Of a stretch of 64,000 nucleotides of DNA, positions 61,805-64,000 are shown one piece after another (positions within the stretch are counted from its first letter, which is position 1; each line of letters begins with the position of its first letter). The notes below the pieces were generated by a model, which made no database searches, had not been told where the DNA came from, and saw nothing but the letters and a program-made list of their open reading frames with translations. Origin of the DNA: Draconibacterium halophilum (GTDB taxonomy: Bacteria > Bacteroidota > Bacteroidia > Bacteroidales > Prolixibacteraceae); contig NZ_CP048409.1 of the NCBI RefSeq assembly GCF_010448835.1, positions 3,761,501-3,825,500 of the forward strand, given 5' to 3'. The position numbers and the translations under genes are program-made.

Positions 61805-63004
61805 CTACTTTTTTAATGCCTCCGTGAAAATTGCATTTAGCAAACTTGAATCATCTTTGCTATCGCTGCTTAGTTGCCAGAACATAATGCCGCCTAAATT
61901 ATTTTCGATGGCGTATTGTGTTTTTAATTTTATTGATTTTGTATCGTCATAAGTCACAAAAATACTGTCCGTAGGATTATACAGAAATGGTGCCTTCGCC
62001 ACCGGATCCCAGTGTTTTTCGTAACCAGCCTCTTCAGTAAAATCAGTTAATAAAACGGAATAGGAAGTTCCTCCGCTTATCGGGCCGGTATTGGGTTGAT
62101 ACAAACCTGTGTCCTCAGGTGGAACACCTGTCCAGCCTCTACCGTAAAATGCTGCACCAATAACAATCTGATTTGGGTCGACACCTTTTTCCACACAAAA
62201 CCGGATAATTTCTTCGGCTGATTGTGGCTCCCACAAATCTTCTCCTTCCGGTAATTCAGCATTTTGTATCGTCATGGCCACACCGAGTGGTGATTGCTCA
62301 ATGTCTGCCAGCGACCGGTGCCCCAATGCCGTATGATGTGTAGCAAACTTTGTTGCGCCACCTGCCTGATCATAGGTCATTACGTTCATATAATCAACAT
62401 ATTTCATCACCTCCAATAATTCTACATTTTTATAATAGCGCTTCCATCCGGCTGAGGCAAATGTTAGTATTTGCGGGCGATCAAGCTGGTCCAGCGCTTC
62501 ACGCAGTCCTTTCATTAAAAGGGTAAAGTTTTCCTTATCCTCGGGGCGTGCTTTTGTTCCTCCCGCCGGAATTGCCGGGTACTCCCAGTCAATATCTACT
62601 CCATCCAACTGGTACTTCTCAATAAAATCGATGGTACTGCTTATGAATTTCGATCGGCTTTCTTTGGTGAACACTGCATCCGAAAAACCATCGGCAGTCC
62701 AGCCGCCACAAGCAATCATCACTTTTAACTGCGGATGCTTTTCTTTTTGTGCTACCAGCTGTTTCAAAATCCCATCCGATTCCGCATTACGAAACTGCAT
62801 TTCGCCATCAATAACTTTGCTGAAACTAAAAATAATGTGGGTTAACTGCTCCAACGGTAACTGATCGGGCATATAACCCTCGCGCGGAACATAGTATGCC
62901 ATAATATTAATAGGTACATCTGTTTTTTCTATTTTTGTTGACTTTTGCGATTCGCAGGAAACAAAAAATATACAGGCAATTAAAATTGAAATTAACTTGT
63001 TCAT
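61805..63004 (-). CDS. Glycoside hydrolase family 18 lipoprotein
   Basis: A 399-aa exported chitinase-like lipoprotein. The lipobox is IACIFFVSCESQK, with the Cys at residue 17. The TIM-barrel catalytic motif LDGVDIDWEYP holds the D-x-x-D-x-D-x-E residues, with Glu as catalytic acid. MNVMTYDQAGG and AAFYGRGWTGVPPEDTGLYQ are also conserved. It cleaves GlcNAc-containing glycans such as chitin or peptidoglycan-type chains. It diverges from a GH92 gene at 63088, forming a small glycan locus. Confidence 0.93.
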   Translation of the reverse strand: MNKLISILIACIFFVSCESQKSTKIEKTDVPINIMAYYVPREGYMPDQLPLEQLTHIIFSFSKVIDGEMQFRNAESDGILKQLVAQKEKHPQLKVMIACGGWTADGFSDAVFTKESRSKFISSTIDFIEKYQLDGVDIDWEYPAIPAGGTKARPEDKENFTLLMKGLREALDQLDRPQILTFASAGWKRYYKNVELLEVMKYVDYMNVMTYDQAGGATKFATHHTALGHRSLADIEQSPLGVAMTIQNAELPEGEDLWEPQSAEEIIRFCVEKGVDPNQIVIGAAFYGRGWTGVPPEDTGLYQPNTGPISGGTSYSVLLTDFTEEAGYEKHWDPVAKAPFLYNPTDSIFVTYDDTKSIKLKTQYAIENNLGGIMFWQLSSDSKDDSSLLNAIFTEALKK

Positions 63005-63044
63005 GATAATTTAGGTTTTCGATAAACTGGCATAAAGATATGTT

Positions 63045-63052
63045 TATATTTG
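63045..63052 (+). promoter_or_regulatory. -7 promoter element for GH92 gene
   Basis: TATATTTG, a perfect TAnnTTTG core 35 nt before the GH92 ATG, in the short space between divergent genes. Confidence 0.55.
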
Positions 63053-63087
63053 CACTTTGTAAAATATTTAAAAACTAACGGCAAAAA

Positions 63088-64000
63088 ATGAATATTCTAA
63101 AAAAGATAATCCTTCAGCTTTTCGCATTCTTATTTTGTGTATTTACCCTATCTGCACAAACTCCGGCTGATTGGGTAAACCCTTTTATCGGGACAACCAA
63201 CTACGGAACGACCAATCCTGGCGCTGTAGTTCCGCGAGGAATGGTGTCGGTAGTACCGTTTAACGTAAGCGGTAACTCTCCGTTAAATGCTCGCGACAAA
63301 GATGACGGCTGGTGGTCGACGCCCTACTCGTGGGATAATAAATATTTTACCGGCTACTCGCACGTCAACCTAAGTGGTGTTGGCTGCCCCGAGTTAGGTG
63401 TTATTCTTTTGATGCCAACCACTGGCGAAGTAAACGGCGACCACCGCAAATACGGATCAGAAATGAGTGAACAGGTGGCTCATCCCGGCTACTATTCCAC
63501 CTATTTAAATAAATACGATATCAAAACGGAAGTGTCGGCAAGCGAAAGAACAGGCATTAGCCGCTTTACTTTCCCGGCCGGGCAATCCAACATTTTGATC
63601 GATCTTGGCAACGGTTTGACCAACGAAAGTGGTGCCTCCATAAAAATCATAAACGATCACGAGATTGAAGGCTGGCGAATGACCGGAACTTTCTGTTATA
63701 ACGACGGCACCGAACGCCCCGTATATTTTGTAGCGCGTTTTAGCCAACCCGCCGAAGAATTTGGCGTATGGAAAAAAATGCCAAAAATGGGGCATGAAGC
63801 AGCATGGTCGGCAACCAGTAATAAAATAAAATACTACAAAGATTTCAAGGCTGAAATGGCTGGCGACAGCATTGGCAGCTGGTTTACTTTTAACACCAAA
63901 GCCAACGACGAAATTCTGGTTGAAGTGGGGATTTCGTACGTCAGCATTGATAATGCACGACTGAATTTAAATCACGAAACGAACAATTTCGATTTTGAAG
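63088..64000 (+). CDS. Glycoside hydrolase family 92 alpha-mannosidase (3' end outside window)
   Basis: Starts ATG at 63088 with signal peptide ILKKIILQLFAFLFCVFTLS and stays open to the window edge (304 codons). DWVNPFIGTTNYGTTNPGAV, PRGMVSVVPFN, FTGYSHVNLSGVGCPELGV, EVSASERTGISRFTFP and VEVGISYVS are characteristic of the GH92 N-terminal domain. The catalytic domain should lie beyond the window. GH92 enzymes are calcium-dependent alpha-mannosidases of N-glycan or mannan use. Divergent from the GH18 gene. Confidence 0.93.
   Translation, partial: MNILKKIILQLFAFLFCVFTLSAQTPADWVNPFIGTTNYGTTNPGAVVPRGMVSVVPFNVSGNSPLNARDKDDGWWSTPYSWDNKYFTGYSHVNLSGVGCPELGVILLMPTTGEVNGDHRKYGSEMSEQVAHPGYYSTYLNKYDIKTEVSASERTGISRFTFPAGQSNILIDLGNGLTNESGASIKIINDHEIEGWRMTGTFCYNDGTERPVYFVARFSQPAEEFGVWKKMPKMGHEAAWSATSNKIKYYKDFKAEMAGDSIGSWFTFNTKANDEILVEVGISYVSIDNARLNLNHETNNFDFE

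Overview
The window reads as a chromosomal segment of a Bacteroidota bacterium, probably of the Bacteroidales/Marinilabiliales type (Draconibacterium- or Mariniphaga-like; the lineage is inferred from gene content). The evidence is a short primary sigma factor without region 1.1, promoter cores matching the Bacteroidota -7 box TAnnTTTG, a FeoA-FeoB fusion with its Cys-rich partner, a thrA-apgM-thrC threonine operon, the Bat aerotolerance operon, a CrtYcd carotenoid cluster, and typical Bacteroidota intergenic palindromes. No insertion sequence, CRISPR array, prophage, tRNA or rRNA gene is visible.

Layout. 1-2573: iron uptake (feoAB and a small partner). 2565-11128, minus strand: rpe, sigma factor, threonine operon (thrC, apgM, frameshifted thrA), recA, bcp. 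11283-14464, plus: SPOR/TPR protein, clpS, nfeD, floA. 14465-15802: a gene-free stretch with four nearly identical promoter-RNA-terminator units, the most striking object here. 15803-24690, minus: a cobalamin operon (btuB, BtuG-like lipoprotein, a decayed DUF4430-like gene, cobU, cobT, frameshifted cobS, cobC, cobQ, cobD) under a cobalamin riboswitch. 25198-27851, minus: btuF-btuC-btuD under a second cobalamin riboswitch. 28211-30488: truA, hsp20 and a STAS-like protein. 30952-39642, plus: moxR, DUF58 and the Bat genes. 39845-46940, plus: carotenoid cluster from crtB to crtI. 47249-53541, plus: aconitase, two unlike isocitrate dehydrogenases and citrate synthase, the oxidative start of the TCA cycle. 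53570-54613, minus: a broken MscS-like gene and a DUF502 protein. 55131-58595, plus: a very large propeller-type sensor histidine kinase. 59027-63004, minus: nitroreductase, pirin, YceI, Crp/Fnr regulator and a GH18 lipoprotein, with a GH92 gene starting at 63088 and running off the end.

Genes working together. The two riboswitch operons form one B12 regulon: outer-membrane capture (BtuB plus BtuG-like), inner-membrane import (BtuFCD), then cobyrate amidation and nucleotide-loop assembly (CobQ, CobD, CobU, CobT, CobS, CobC). The carotenoid cluster has backbone genes (crtB, crtI, cyclase, crtZ, cruF) and likely tailoring genes (an acyltransferase and a glycosyltransferase), suggesting an acylated carotenoid glycoside. 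The sigma-factor-like array of four small RNAs ends in a terminator that also lies at the 3' end of cobD.

Quality notes. Three frame breaks sit in homopolymers: thrA and cobS each look one G short in a GGGG run, and the MscS remnant has one T too many in a T9 run. The first two may be sequencing or assembly errors. Several intergenic palindromic repeats are present, and two members have become part of the coding sequences of cobT and cobU.
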